From the NCBI GenBank assembly GCA_951213105.1, contig OX578140.1, positions 119,085,653 through 119,149,652 on the forward strand: DNA of 64,000 nucleotides. The letters run 5' to 3'. The notes beneath the pieces were generated by a model. That model was given only the letters and a program-made list of their open reading frames with translations, was not told the DNA's origin and ran no database searches. The stretch is from Amaurobius ferox (lineage: Eukaryota; Arthropoda; Arachnida; Araneae; Amaurobiidae). Positions 21,461 through 33,299 of the stretch are shown here, piece after piece. The translations under genes and the position numbers were made by a program. Each line of letters opens with the position of its first letter. Position 1 is the first letter of the stretch.

Positions 21461-22478
21461 TGACGGAAATATGTATCATATCCGTAAGTTATATATTGAA
21501 AATTAACGTATAATTAAATTTCTGATGAAGCTGGTGATAGAATAACTATGAGCCACGAAATTCTGGTTCCACAACTTCGTTGAAAATTTAAAACAGAGTG
21601 TTGCAGCTATAACAAACGTTAGATAGTAGTTGTAGGAATACAAGTAGCTGTAGAAGTGTTAAATGAGAACAGTTCCAGTTTAAATCAAAATCACTTTTAT
21701 TGAAGAGTGAATCCATTGTATTTGCTTACAGTATATATCATGAAAACAGGTAAGCCAAATAACCAAAGCATACTATTTACAAAACATGAGCACTACAGCT
21801 CATATGAAGGTTTTTCAGTGTAAGTTCCATGCCTAGACACGTTTCTGGTTAACGTATTATTTACACAAGTAAGTGGAATAAAAGCATTTCACACTTACGT
21901 GACCATGTGCACTTTCCGATGCCACCACTAGCCGGGCACACGCTATGGCAAAAATTTAAACTTTCCGGATCAGCACTATAAAGTCCACAACACGGGAAAC
22001 ATGGTCTCCTTAACTGAGAACCATCAAAACTACTAAGTTTAGTTTAAATATCCGCGTTCACCGATAAACACTTTATCGTAACTTTCGACAACATCGAAAC
22101 ATGACTTTACGAAGATCCGTCTGCCCGATCTAGATCCTTCTAGATCCTTCCATCGATCAGTATAAGCAAGCTATCCAACCGAGCTTTCCAAGCGATCGAC
22201 TGACAAAGCGATCTACTTCAAACCAATCTACTTAAAACCAGAAAAGTGTCTAGCCTTTATATCCGAAGATGGGTGCGTTCCGGAACATAACCGTTGCCGG
22301 CAACGCCCTCTGGATATGCAAAACAGGATGCGTGAGCGGCGAGAAAGGTGATTTGCATGATCAGCCAAGTTTTGTCCACATCGCGATTCGTTCACGAGAA
22401 CGGAATAATCATTTTAATAATGACGTCACGCTCCCGCGAAACGAGAATCGCGATGTAAACAAAACCAAGTTTCTAACA
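21461..22478 (-). repeat. Copia-A 5' LTR with promoter elements
   Basis: 1018 bp. In element sense it carries a CRE palindrome tgacgtca (22421-22428), a perfect octamer atgcaaat (22351-22358), a TATA box gatataaagg (22254-22263) and an AATAAA near 21696. The part from 21776 onward is repeated in inverted orientation at 38660-39363. Confidence 0.93.
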
Positions 22479-22593
22479 ATTAGAAACACGTAGTACTTTT
22501 TAGTGTGCCCAAATTGCAATTTACTGCAATTCACACGTAGCTACAGAATCGCGGTCCACGACAGTGCGGCAATCGGCCCACGATTCGCAACAA
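22479..22593. other. Segment between Copia-A and the Copia-B LTR
   Basis: About 115 bases beginning with the Copia-A target duplication attag. It is not LTR sequence. Its inverted copy lies at 38545-38659. Confidence 0.7.
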
Positions 22594-23597
22594 CGTTGGA
22601 AAATTGGTTCTGTTTTCATCGCGATTCTCGTTATCGCGGGAACGTGTCTACATTTTTAGAATGGTTTTACCGTTCTCGTGAACGACTCATGACGAGAACA
22701 GAACATGCCATTCATGTAAATCGCCTTCTCGTTGAGCGCGCATCCTGTTGTGCATATAGTGAGGGCGCTGCCGTCAACGGTTGAGTTCCGGAGCGTACCC
22801 ATCACGGTGTATATATGATAGGACACATTCTCAGTTAGGAAGGAGTTCAGACCTTGATTGGAGATCAGACCTGAGACTTAGATCAGAAGAGATCACAGTC
22901 TGACCTTGCAGAGACCTGATGTAATGGAACGGGATCTGATTGATAGATCCGATGCTTAGCAAAATACTCGGTTTGAGTATGTAGATCCGATGCTTAGCAA
23001 AATACTCGGTTTGAGTATGTTACGGTAACGCTAGCATCTTCCAGATAAGTTGCTTTAACTAAGTAGGAGTCAAGTTTCCGATGGTTATTTCGGAAAGTGC
23101 GATAAAATGTTTTTTCTAGATTTTGGCTCTTTCAATTTTAAAGAGACCAGTTAATTTTTCGCGGTTATTGGACTCGGTGTAATGCCATGACGTGTGACCT
23201 GATGATGGTGGCTTCGTTAACGTGCACGGCATTTGTGGTAAAGTAGCTGTTTTCTACTTACCAATGTTATAGCAACTGAACGTGTAACTGAGAGTGTGTG
23301 CCTAGTCATAAACTGTTTACAAACCTTTTTCATGAGCTTGCTAGCTCATTGTGTATATACTTTTGCTTTGCAACGAATGTTACAGTTATTTTGTAACCTT
23401 AAATTGTGCAATGGATCTCACAAGAATAAAAATTGTGTTTGTGTTTGACGAACTTGCTTTCTTGAAATACACTTCACTACTGCGTATCATCCTCTACTAA
23501 AATTTCTACTCTGCTAATAGTAATACCAGCACTTCAGAGTTATAAGGAAAAGGCCAAACATTGCAAAATTTTCTAAATGACTTCCTAGTCACCAGCA
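22594..23597 (+). repeat. Copia-B type LTR, plus orientation, left arm of inverted repeat
   Basis: 1004 bp from cgttggaaaa (a tgttgg start with one change) to accagca. It is reverse-complement identical, as far as I compared, to 37541-38544. It is oriented opposite to the Copia-B internal sequence that it touches at 23598, so it is not that element’s normal 3' LTR. A 34-base word containing gatccgatgcttagcaaaat is duplicated in tandem at 22945-23015 in both copies. Confidence 0.88.
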
Positions 23598-23603
23598 TTT
23601 TAT

Positions 23604-23830
23604 GTATAATTATTAAATTTAACATTTAAGATTAAAAAATATCACTATAAATATCAAATTCAATTATGTAGAAAATTTTATGTATAATTATTAAATTTAA
23701 CATTTAAGATAAAAAAAATTTCACTATAAATATCAAATTCAATTATGTAGAAAATTTTATGTATAATTATTAAATTTAACATTTAAGATTAAAAAATTTC
23801 ATTATAAATATCAAATTTAATTATACCTGT
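23604..23830 (-). repeat. 77-79-bp tandem repeat, Copia-B 3' untranslated region
   Basis: Three units (atttaacatttaag at 23617, 23695, 23774), homologous to the arrays in Copia-A and Copia-C. Confidence 0.85.
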
Positions 23831-24329
23831 TCATTATCTCTGTCCAAGACCAGTATACACAATTAATACTAACAGCAGTGACACAGATAATGAAAGATTT
23901 TTTTTTTTTTCTTTCTGTATTGTATTCATATACAAATTTGAAGAAGTGGTTTGTCATCAATGAATCATGAAGTGTCGAAAGCCCAGACCATTCGGCTCGT
24001 CCAAGGACTTAGAGCAGCAAGTTGAATGGCCGGGAATCATGAAGTGTATGATAACAAGAATTAAATACACAAAGTAATACACATAAGCATAATTGTCTTA
24101 TGCGGGAATTGAAAACATGGATATATATATATATACATTCAGTGTAATGTGAAAAATTTTAAAAAAGTTCATTGTAAACAATACACATATATATACTCTA
24201 GATACAAGTATCTGCATCACAGAGGGAGGAGTAAATTATACGATATCCTAACCATATTTGTACAAGAAAGAAAAATTTAGAAGTTACAAATTTAATAATT
24301 TTGTTTTTGAAAATTTGATTACAAAATTT

Positions 24330-26967
24330 TAATTTTTAAAATTCCTTAAACATTTGGCAAATCTTATTAATATACAGCCTTTGATGCATAAAAATTTTGT
24401 TATTGATTTCAGTAAATTCCACACCTAACAGTTTTTTTGACCTTCCCTAGAGTTTTGATATCAAATTCTTCCTTTAGTAAAGAAACTGCATGATCAATAT
24501 CACCTTGATGTTTTGAAAATAAAACTATGTCATCAACATATACCAACATTAATACTTTGTTCTGGTAAAAATATGCACAATTGCACCATTTGAGTTTGAA
24601 GAAATTTAATTTTCTCAAAGTGGTGTCAAGCTCATTATACCACTCTCTGCCGCTCTGATGTAGGCCATATATTGCCTTTTTCAGCAAACAGACATGATCT
24701 TGTTGGTTCGGATCGATATATCCAGGTGGTTGTTTCATAAAAACTTTGGCATTCAATTTAGCATAAAGGTATGCTGACTTGATGTCTAATTGAAAATGCT
24801 TCCAGTTAAGCAAACATACGAAAATTGCAAAAAAAAGCTCTTATTAAGCAAAAATTTATAACGGGGCTAAATATTTCGTCATACGAATCCCCCTTCTCTT
24901 GTGAATATCCCTGAGCCACTAATCGAGCTTTGAATCTCTTTACTGTTCCATTTTCATCCCTTTTGATGGTGTATACCCATCTGGATCCGATTATCTTTTG
25001 TGAGGTGGGTGCAGGCACTAAGTCCCAAACACCCCTCTCTTGCATTATAGCTATTTCATTATTCATGGCTTCTTGCCATTCTTGCGAGTGCGGGGATTCA
25101 ATTGCCAATTTATAGCTTTTGGGAACTATTATCTCTATGTTGCTTGCCTCTGGCCTGGATTTGATATCTTTCTTTTCTCTGAAGTTAAACAAATTTTGGT
25201 CATAATGTATGTTAGCCTTAGCACAGAATTTTTTAACATCATTATGACTTCTCAGTCTTTGTTTATCACCCTTCACTGAGTAGTAAACATCAGTTCGAGT
25301 TCCATCAGGCCTGGGTACGACTTTCCTTTCCCAGTCGATGTCTGAACAGGGGGTCAGACCGGAATCAGCAGGAGAGTCCTCTTCCTCACTAGTATGACTA
25401 GTGTCATGGCTCTCACCTGCTTCTTCCTCTGACTCACTATCCAAACATCCCGATCCTGAATCTGTTGATCGAGTAAAACCCGATTTCCTTTGGGTGAAGT
25501 TTCTAGGTCGAATAGGGTCCAGGACGCCTTCCGCTGCTTCCATCTCCTCAAAACGGACATTGCTTGTTTCTATTACTTTTCTATCTTTCACAAGAAGAAT
25601 TCTATAGCCCCTGGTATTTTCCGCATATCCTACCATAACTCCCTGTTGAGCTCTTAGGTCTAGCTTCTTCCACAGCTGTTTTGCTATACCAGCATAAGCC
25701 TTACATCCAAAAATTCTGAGATGAGATACAGCAGGCTTCTTCCCGTAATACAATTCGTGTGGAGTTTTAACTTTAAATTTATGGCAAATCCTGTTCTTTG
25801 TATAAGTAAAACATAGGATTGCCTCTGCCCACATTTTGTCACCAATTTTACTTTGATTAAGCATTGCTTTGACACAATCTAACGTGCTGGAGTTGCACTC
25901 GGTAGGCCCGGGTTCGATTCCAGCCACTGCCAAAACTGCCGCCGTGTTCATGCGGAGTACGATCACGTTAAACATGTGGGTCCGAAAGTCCTTCCGAGAG
26001 GTTGGTGGTAGGGGAAGGAGGGTACGGTCCCTGTGGATGCCTCCCCCACTGGGTTCTGGTCTAAATTGGGTGGCACTTCCCGACCGTCCAAACAGTTACC
26101 TTACACCTTCCTGGTAGGTCGGACGGTCTGGGTTTCAACAACAACAACAATCTAACGCTGTCAGGTTGAATCTTTCAGATACCCCATTTTGTTCGGGTGT
26201 ATATGTGTTAGATCGTTCATGCTTAATCCCTAACTTTTTCAGAAAAGCTTTAAATTGACCGTGACAAAATTCCATGCCGTTATCAGTACGGATGCACAAA
26301 ATCTTTTTGCCTAATTGTCTCTCCTGACAAGCTTGAAAATCCTGAAAAACTTTAAACACATCTGATTTTTGTTTTAAAATAAAAACAAACACCTTGCGGC
26401 TAAAATCATCTGTAATAGTCAAAAAATATTTGTTTCCTCCCAATGAAGCTACAGGCATTGGACCACAAATGTCCATGTGCAGTAATTGCAAAGGTTCTGT
26501 AGATCTAATCCTGCCTATTGGTTTGTACGAAACTCTCTTAGATTTTGCAAGTTTGCAATGAATGCAATTTACTTTTGCATATTTTAATTTTGGGAGTCCG
26601 TTTGCCGCGGAAACTTCACTTGTTTGGTGCAAGTAGTCTGAGTTAATATGGCCATATCTTCTATGCTATAATTCAGTTTTATTCAGAATTTCAACTGTTG
26701 AACCACTAATTTTATTTGACTTTGATTTTAAATCAGATTTGTTTTTTCTTTTATTCAAGTTAGGCCTAATTTTGCTTTGACTTTGACTATTTGTTGCAGG
26801 GGATTTTCTAACCTGTTTAGAATTTCTGTCCCTATCCTGATCTCCTTTACGGCCCTCAACACTACTATTTAAACTTTTAGTTGAGTACTGCGGTTTTAAG
26901 AAATAAAGCCCTTCTTTACGTTTAGCGTAACAGAAATTTTCTCCCTCAGGAGTCTTAAACCATAGAA
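24330..26967 (-). pseudogene. Copia-B gag-pol, C-terminal part, broken
   Basis: Element-sense order from 26967: end of protease region (KTPEGE…), a stop in the LWHRRYGHIN motif (Trp to TAG near 26668), integrase with HMDICGPMP and RTDNGMEF (26300-26500) and EQNGVSERFN, then a SINE at 25884-26147. After it come SRWVYTIKRDENG and FKARLVAQGYSQ (24950), a frameshift in an A-run near 24829, and an RT palm with the catalytic YVDD intact (24531-24542). The chain ends soon after YINKICQMFKEF near 24340, with RNase H absent. This copy retains the reverse-transcriptase loop that Copia-A and Copia-C have lost. Confidence 0.88.
25884..26147 (+). mobile_element. SINE inserted in Copia-B integrase
   Basis: 5'-truncated copy starting gtgctggagttgcactcggt with a perfect B-box ggttcgattcc and a caacaacaacaa tail. 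The direct repeat caatctaacg flanks it (25875-25884 and 26148-26157). The matching uninterrupted site can be read in Copia-A near 19341. Confidence 0.92.
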
Positions 26968-28801
26968 TGTTGGAAACTTAGTTCTGTTTTCGTTGCGATT
27001 CTCGTTATCGCGGGAACGTGTTTACATTTTTTAGAATGGTTTTACCGTTCTCGTGAACGACTCGTGACGAGAACAGAACATGCCTGTTAGAAACTTGGTT
27101 TTGTTTACATCGCGATTCTCGTTTCGCGGGAGCGTGACGTCATTATTAAAATGATTATTCCGTTCTCGTGAACGAATCGCGATGTGGACAAAACTTGGCT
27201 GATCATGCAAATCACCTTTCTCGCCGCTCACGCATCCTGTTTTGCATATCCAGAGGGCGTTGCCGGCAACGGTTATGTTCCGGAACGCACCCATCTTCGG
27301 ATATAAAGGCTAGACACTTTTCTGGTTTTAATGTAGATCGCTTTTAGGATAGATCGCTTTTAAGTGAGATCGCTTTAAAGTGAGATCGCTTGGGTCATTA
27401 GACCGGTTAGTCATTCGATCGATATACTGATCGATGGAAGGATCTAGAAGGATCTAGATCGGGCAGACGGATCTTCGTAAAGTCATGTTTCGATGTTGTC
27501 GAAAGTTACGATAAAGTGTTTATCGGTGAACGCGGATATTCAAACTAAACTTAGTAGTTTTGATGGTTCTCAGTTAAGGAGACCATGTTTCCCATGTTGT
27601 GGACTTTATAGTGCTGATCCGGAAAGTTTAAAGTTTTTGCCATAGCGTGTGCCCAGCTAGTGGTGGCGTCGGAAAGTGCACGTGGTCACGTAAGTGTGAA
27701 ATGCTTTTATTCCACTTACTTGTGTAAATAATACTTAAACCAGAAACGTGTCTAGGCATGGAACTTACACTGAAAAACCTTCATATGAGCTGTAGTGCTC
27801 ATGTTTTGTAAATAGTATGCTTTAGTTTTTGCTTACCTGTTCTCATGATATATACTGTAAGCAAATACAATGGATTCACTCTTCAATAAAAGTGATTTTG
27901 ATTTAAACTGGAACTGTTCTCATTTAACACTTCTACTGCTACTTGTATTCCTACAACTACTATCTAACGTTTGTTATAGCTGCAACACTCTGTTTTAAAT
28001 TTTCAACGAAGTTGTGTAACCAGAATTTCGTGGCTCATAGTTATTCTATCACCAGCTTCATCAGAAATTTAATTATACGTTAATTTACAATATATAACTT
28101 ATGGAAATGATACATATTTCCGTCAATGCCATTCATGCAAATCGCCTTCTCGCCGCACGCGCATCCTGTTTTGCATATAGTGAGGGCGCTGCCATCAACG
28201 GTTGTGTTCCGGAGCGTACCCATCACGGTGTATATATGATAGGACACATTCTCAGTTATTCAGACAGACCTGACAGATCGATCAGACGGTGATCGACGGA
28301 GAAGGACGACCTTTAAGGAAGGCAGACCTTGTAATTATGCAGACCTTTAGACAGACCTGCAGACTCTCTAGTAGAGGTAGTAGACCTTTAGACCGGTAGA
28401 GAGTAGTCTAACTTGTAATGCCATGACGTGTGACTTGATGATGGTGGCTTCGTTAACGTGCACGGCATTTGTGGTAAAGTAGCTGTTTTCTACTTACCAA
28501 TGTTATAGTAACTGAGAGTGTGTGCCTAGTCATAAACTGTTTACAAACCTTTTTCATGAGCTTGCTAGCTCATTGTATATATATTTGCTTTGCAACGAAT
28601 GTTACAGTGATTTTGTAACCTTAAATTGTGCAATGGATCTCACAAGAATAAAATTGTGTTTGTGTTTGACGAACTCGCTTTCTTGAAAAACACTTCACTA
28701 CTGCGTATCATCTTCTACTAAAATTTCTACCAGCACTGCAGATTTATATGGATATGGCCAAACACTGCAAAATTTTCTAAATGACTTTCTAGTCGCCAGC
28801 A
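26968..28801 (+). repeat. Copia-C 5' LTR, interrupted by a solo Copia-A LTR
   Basis: Begins tgttggaaacttag; continues after the insert with attcatgcaaatcgcc, an octamer motif, a tatatatga TATA-like box, and ends gtcgccagca. AATAAA occurs in caagaataaaattg near 28645. Confidence 0.92.
27085..28125 (+). mobile_element. Solo Copia-A LTR
   Basis: A complete LTR (tgttagaaac … tttccgtca, 1041 bp) with the target duplication atgcc at 27080-27084 and 28126-28130 and no internal sequence. It is the product of LTR-LTR recombination after insertion. It carries tgacgtca, atgcaaat and gatataaagg in the same order as the full element. Confidence 0.95.
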
Positions 28802-28804
28802 TAT

Positions 28805-28819
28805 TAGGTTACGGGCCCC
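28805..28819 (+). promoter_or_regulatory. Copia-C primer-binding site
   Basis: aggttacgggccccag, four bases after the LTR, matches the initiator-Met anticodon-region primer site used by Copia elements except for one or two changes. Confidence 0.7.
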
Positions 28820-28964
28820 AGTGTATGTCAAGGCCATAACTTTTATCGTCATAAAGCAGCAGTGAAGAGTTGAGAATTCCATCGACGGGGGCCGCGAGCG
28901 GCGCCATTTGCATCAAGCAGAAAAGTAAACAGAGCACTCTAGTCACAGTTAAATGTTAAAGACT

Positions 28965-31782
28965 ATGGAGGTGAGCAACGGCATAGAAGCGTTAAACAGG
29001 GACAATTACGTCACCTGGCGTAATGAAATTTCTTTTATCCTAAAAGGAGAAGGATGCTACGGCCATGTCAACCGTACTGCATTGCCAGTCGACGAGTCTA
29101 CGTCACGACGCGAGTGAGAGGAGTACATGCGCAGCAGCGACTGCGCACTTTCCATCCTATTTCGAAACATATCGGCGGAATACAGAGAACTGCTGGATAT
29201 CAACGACAGCCCGGCGGATGCGTGGGAGAAGTTGGAGGCGCATTTTGAGGCCCCAACGTGCGCTAATCTAGTTCATCTGTTGGACGAGTTTTTCAGTCTT
29301 CGCCCGGAAATCGAGGAACAGATCGACATTTTTTGTACAAGGATAAGGAAAGCTGTCACCAAGCTGAAAAACGTGAACCATCCCGTGGAGGACGTATACG
29401 TAGCGTTCCAAGCCATCCGGTACTTGCCAGATGATTTCCAGAGTATCATACAAGTCATCTACCATTGGAGTGATAAAGAATTTAAGCTGGATAAAATTCA
29501 GAAAGAACTATCACAAGAGGAAGGAAGGATTAGGCAGTTGAAGAGGGATCGTGACAATAACAATGTAAGTTCCAATTCATCTGTATATTTTTCTAATGTT
29601 AACGCTAAAAGCAAAAATGTAACCAAAGTCAATAAATCTGCTAAGGTCATAGGACCATGCTTTATTTGTAATAAAACTGGTCATTTAAAGGCAAAATGCC
29701 CAAAGTTGAAAAAGTTGACTAGCTCTAATATTATTGAAGTATTTTCAAATATTAATGTTGAAGCTAATATTGTTGATGATCCTGACAATAGGCTCAGCTG
29801 GGTGATTGACACCGCTGCTACGCGACATTTTTGTAATGATATAAAAATGTTTTCTAAATTTAATAAATGTATGGATACTTCTATGTCGCTAGCAGTGGGT
29901 GATATGGAAAGCCCAGTTGAGGCTATTGGAACGGTGAATATGTATGTTAAATTTAAAGATCATACAAATAATATTGTGTTACATAATGTTATGTATTCAC
30001 CAAAGTTACGGCGAAACTTGTTGGCCGCATCTGTATTAGAAGAGCAGGGCTATTCTTTTAGTGCAGCCAAAGGTGTTCTATGGTTTAAGACTCCTGAGGG
30101 AGAAAATTTCTTTTACGCTAAACGTAAAGAAGGTTTTTATTTCTTAAAACCGCAGTACTCAACTAAAAGTTTAAATAGTAGTGTTGAGGGCCGTAAAGGA
30201 GATCAGGATAGGGACAAAAATTCTAAACATGTTAGAAAACCCCCTGCAACAAATAGTCAAAGTCAAAGCAAAATTAGGCCTAACTTGAATAAAAGGAAAA
30301 ACAAATCTGATTTAAAATCAAAGTCAAATAAAATTAGTGGTTCAACAGTTGAAATTCTGAATAAAACTGAATTATGGCATAGAAGATATGGCCATATTAA
30401 CTCAGACTACTTGCACCAAACAAGAAAAGTTTCCGCGGCAAACGGACTCCCAAAATTAAAATATGCAAAAGTAAATTGCATTCATTGCAAACGTGCAAAA
30501 TCTAAGAGAGTTTCGTACAAACCAATAGGCAGGATTAGATCTACAGAACCTTTGCAATTACTGCACATGGACGTTTGTGGTCCAATGCCTGTAGCTTCAT
30601 TGGGGGGGAAACAAATATTTTTTGACTATTACAGATGATTTTAGCCGCAAGGTGTTTGTTTTTATTTTAAAACAAAAATCAGATGTGTTTAAAGTTTTTC
30701 AGGATTTTCAAGCTTGTCAGGAGAGACAATTAGGCAAAAAGATTTTGTGCATCCGTACTGATAACGGCATGGAATTTTGTCACGGTCAATTTAAAGCTTT
30801 TTTGAAAAAGTTAGGGATTAAGCATGAACGATCTAACACATATACATCTGAAAGATTCAACCTGACAGCGTTAGATTGTGTCAAGGCAATGCTTAATCAA
30901 AGTAGAGTTGGTGACAAAATGTGGGCAGAGGCAATCCTATGTTTTACTTATACAAAGAACAGGATTTGCCATAAATTTAAAGTTAAAACTCCACACGAAT
31001 TGTATTATGGGAAGAAGCCTGCTGTATCCCATCTCAGAATTTTTGGATGTAAGGCTTATGCTGGTATAGCAAAACAGCTTAGGAAGAAGCTAGACCTAAG
31101 AGCTCAACAGGGAGTTATGGTAGGATATGTGGAAAATACCAGGGGCTATAGAATTCTTCTTGTGAAAGAAAGAAAAGTAATAGAAATAAGCAATGTCCGT
31201 TTTGAGGAGATGGAAGCAGCGGAAGGCGTCCTGGACCCTATTCGACCTAGAAACTTCACCCAAAGGAAATCGGGTTTTACTCGATCATCAGATTCAGGAT
31301 CGGGATGTTTGGATAGTGAGTCGGAGGAAGAAGCAGGTGAGAGCCATGACACTAGTCATACTAGTGAGGAAGAGGACTCTCCTGCTGATTCCGGTCTGAC
31401 CCCCTGTTCAAACATCGACTGGGAAAGGAAAGTCGTACCCAGGCCTGATGGAACTCGAACTGATGTTTACTACTCAGTGAAGGGTGATAAACGAAGACTG
31501 AGAAGTCATAATGATGTTAAAAAATTCTGTGTTAAGGCTAACATACATTATGACCAAAATTTGTTTAACTTCAGAGAAAAGAAAAATATCAAATCCAGGC
31601 CAGAGGCAAACAACATAGAAATAATAGGTGATATTGATCATGCAGTTTCTTTACTAAAGGAAGAATTTGATATCAAAACTCTAGGGAAGGTCAAAAAACT
31701 GTTAGGTGTGGAATTTATTGAAATCAATAACAAAATTTTTATACATCAAAGGCAGTATATTGATAAGATTTGCCAAAGATAG
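28965..31782 (+). pseudogene. Copia-C gag-pol, broken
   Basis: ATG at 28965 (MEVSNGIEALNRDNYVTW). A stop at 29115 (TGA) follows early Gag; the frame is then open to ~30610. Zinc knuckle CFICNKTGHLKAKC is intact (~29660), protease VIDTAATRHF (~29803), pre-integrase LWHRRYGHIN (~30375), integrase HMDVCGPMP (~30565). A G-run near 30603 shifts the frame. RTDNGMEF is at ~30755. An 18-bp in-frame loss removes most of TPEQNGV before SERFN. At 31626 a deletion of ~620 bp relative to Copia-B removes most of RT including YVDD, and the chain ends at KICQR with no RNase H. Confidence 0.9.
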
Positions 31783-32221
31783 AGCATTAAACTTTTGTAA
31801 TCAAATTTTCAAAAACAAAAAATGATTAAAATTGTAACTTCTAAATTTTTCTTTCTTGTACAAATATGGTTAGGATATCGTATAATTTACTCCTCCCTCT
31901 GTGATGCAGATACTTGTATCTAGAGTATATATATGTGTATTGTTTACAATGAACTTTTTAAAAATTTTCACATTACACTGAATGTATATATATATCCATG
32001 TTTTCAATTCCCGCATAAGACAATTATGCTTATGTGTATTACATTGTGTGTTTACTCCTTGTTATCATACACTTGGCTATGATTCATTGATGACAAACCA
32101 CTTATTCAAATTTGTATATGAATACAATACAGAAAGAAAAAAAAAAAAATCTTTCATTATCTGTGTCACTGCTGTTAGTATTAATTGTGTATACTGGTCT
32201 TGGACAGAGATAATGAGCAGC

Positions 32222-32690
32222 TATAATTGAATTTGATATTTATAGTGAAATTTTTAATCTTAAATGTTAAATTTAATAATTATACATAAAATTTTCTACA
32301 TAATTGAATTTGATATTTATAGTGAAATTTTTAATCTTAAATGTTAAATTTAATAATTATACATAAAATTTTCTACATAATTTGAATTTGATATTTATAG
32401 TGAAATTTTTTAATCTTAAATGTTAAATTTAATAATTATACATAAAATTTTCTACATAATTGAATTTGATATTTATAGTGAAATTTTTTTGTTCTTAAAT
32501 GTTAAATTTAATAATTATACATAAAATTTTCTACATAATTGAATTTGATATTTATAATAAAATTTTTTAATCTTAAATGTTAAATTTAATAATTATACAT
32601 AAAATTTTCTACAACTTGAATTTGATATTTATAGTAAAATTTTTTTAAAATTAAATGTTAAATTTAAATCGTTATACTTAAATTTCTTGA
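32222..32690 (+). repeat. 77-bp tandem repeat, about six units, Copia-C 3' region
   Basis: gaatttgatatttatag recurs every ~77 bases from 32229. The array is longer than in Copia-A (four units) or Copia-B (three). Confidence 0.88.
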
Positions 32691-33299
32691 AACTTAAATT
32701 CTGATTGACTTAAATTAAATTTTTGGAACTTAGTGTTTCAATGATATCTAAAATTTTCTTTCAATGATAAAAATTTTTTTCTGCTCAACATGAAAGTGAT
32801 GTATATACTTTATGCATAGCTGCCAACCCAGAGAATAAAAAATTAGGAACAATGTACGCAAGAAAAATGACACGCAATAGTTGCACACAAAATATATATA
32901 CATGGGTATCTCCAACATGGGAGTACTTGCTTCCCCCCCCCCCCATTGAATTGCATGTCAGTATTTCTTAGCCAATGTATTATGTATTGACAGTGATTTT
33001 GCAACCCCCCCCCCCCGGAAGGAAAGATGGTGAAACCCATATATATATATACTATATAATTAATCTTAATAAAAAAAAATAAGACCTCATGAGATAAGAA
33101 TTTTGAAACATACATGAAATGCATAATATTTTTACACCCATAAAATTATAACTATATTTGTTCTCCTTAAATACATCAATATTCAACTAAAAGTAAAATT
33201 AAACTATTTTCATATTTGAAAAAAAAATGTCATTACACAATTTAAATACACTATTACAAAGTAAGTAGAACAAAGAGAAATTAAGAATCTTTTTGGTTT

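Larger units (their letters stand above)
15882..22478 (-). mobile_element. Copia-A: Ty1/Copia LTR retrotransposon
   Basis: Two 1018-bp LTRs (15882-16899 and 21461-22478) bound a minus-strand gag-pol. The 5-bp target duplication attag flanks the whole (15877-15881, 22479-22483). A primer-binding site next to the right (5') LTR and a purine tract next to the left (3') LTR confirm the orientation. By eye the LTRs differ at only about half a dozen positions (~0.6%), so insertion was fairly recent. The polymerase region is deleted, so the copy would depend on proteins from another element. Confidence 0.95.
23598..26967 (-). mobile_element. Copia-B, 3' two-thirds (pol and 3' region)
   Basis: Minus-strand internal sequence from the 3' repeats through pol to the middle of gag, where Copia-C interrupts it at 26967. 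The gag continues at 36281-37379, then primer-binding site and 5' LTR at 37541. The expected 3' LTR in minus orientation is absent; instead a plus-oriented LTR abuts at 23598 through the shared word tttta. Confidence 0.88.

Noticed and set aside
31610..31640. The Copia-C deletion as a spliced intron
   Set aside because: The missing segment in Copia-B starts with tt, not gt; only a 2-base ag is shared at the edges, so a template switch or deletion is simpler.
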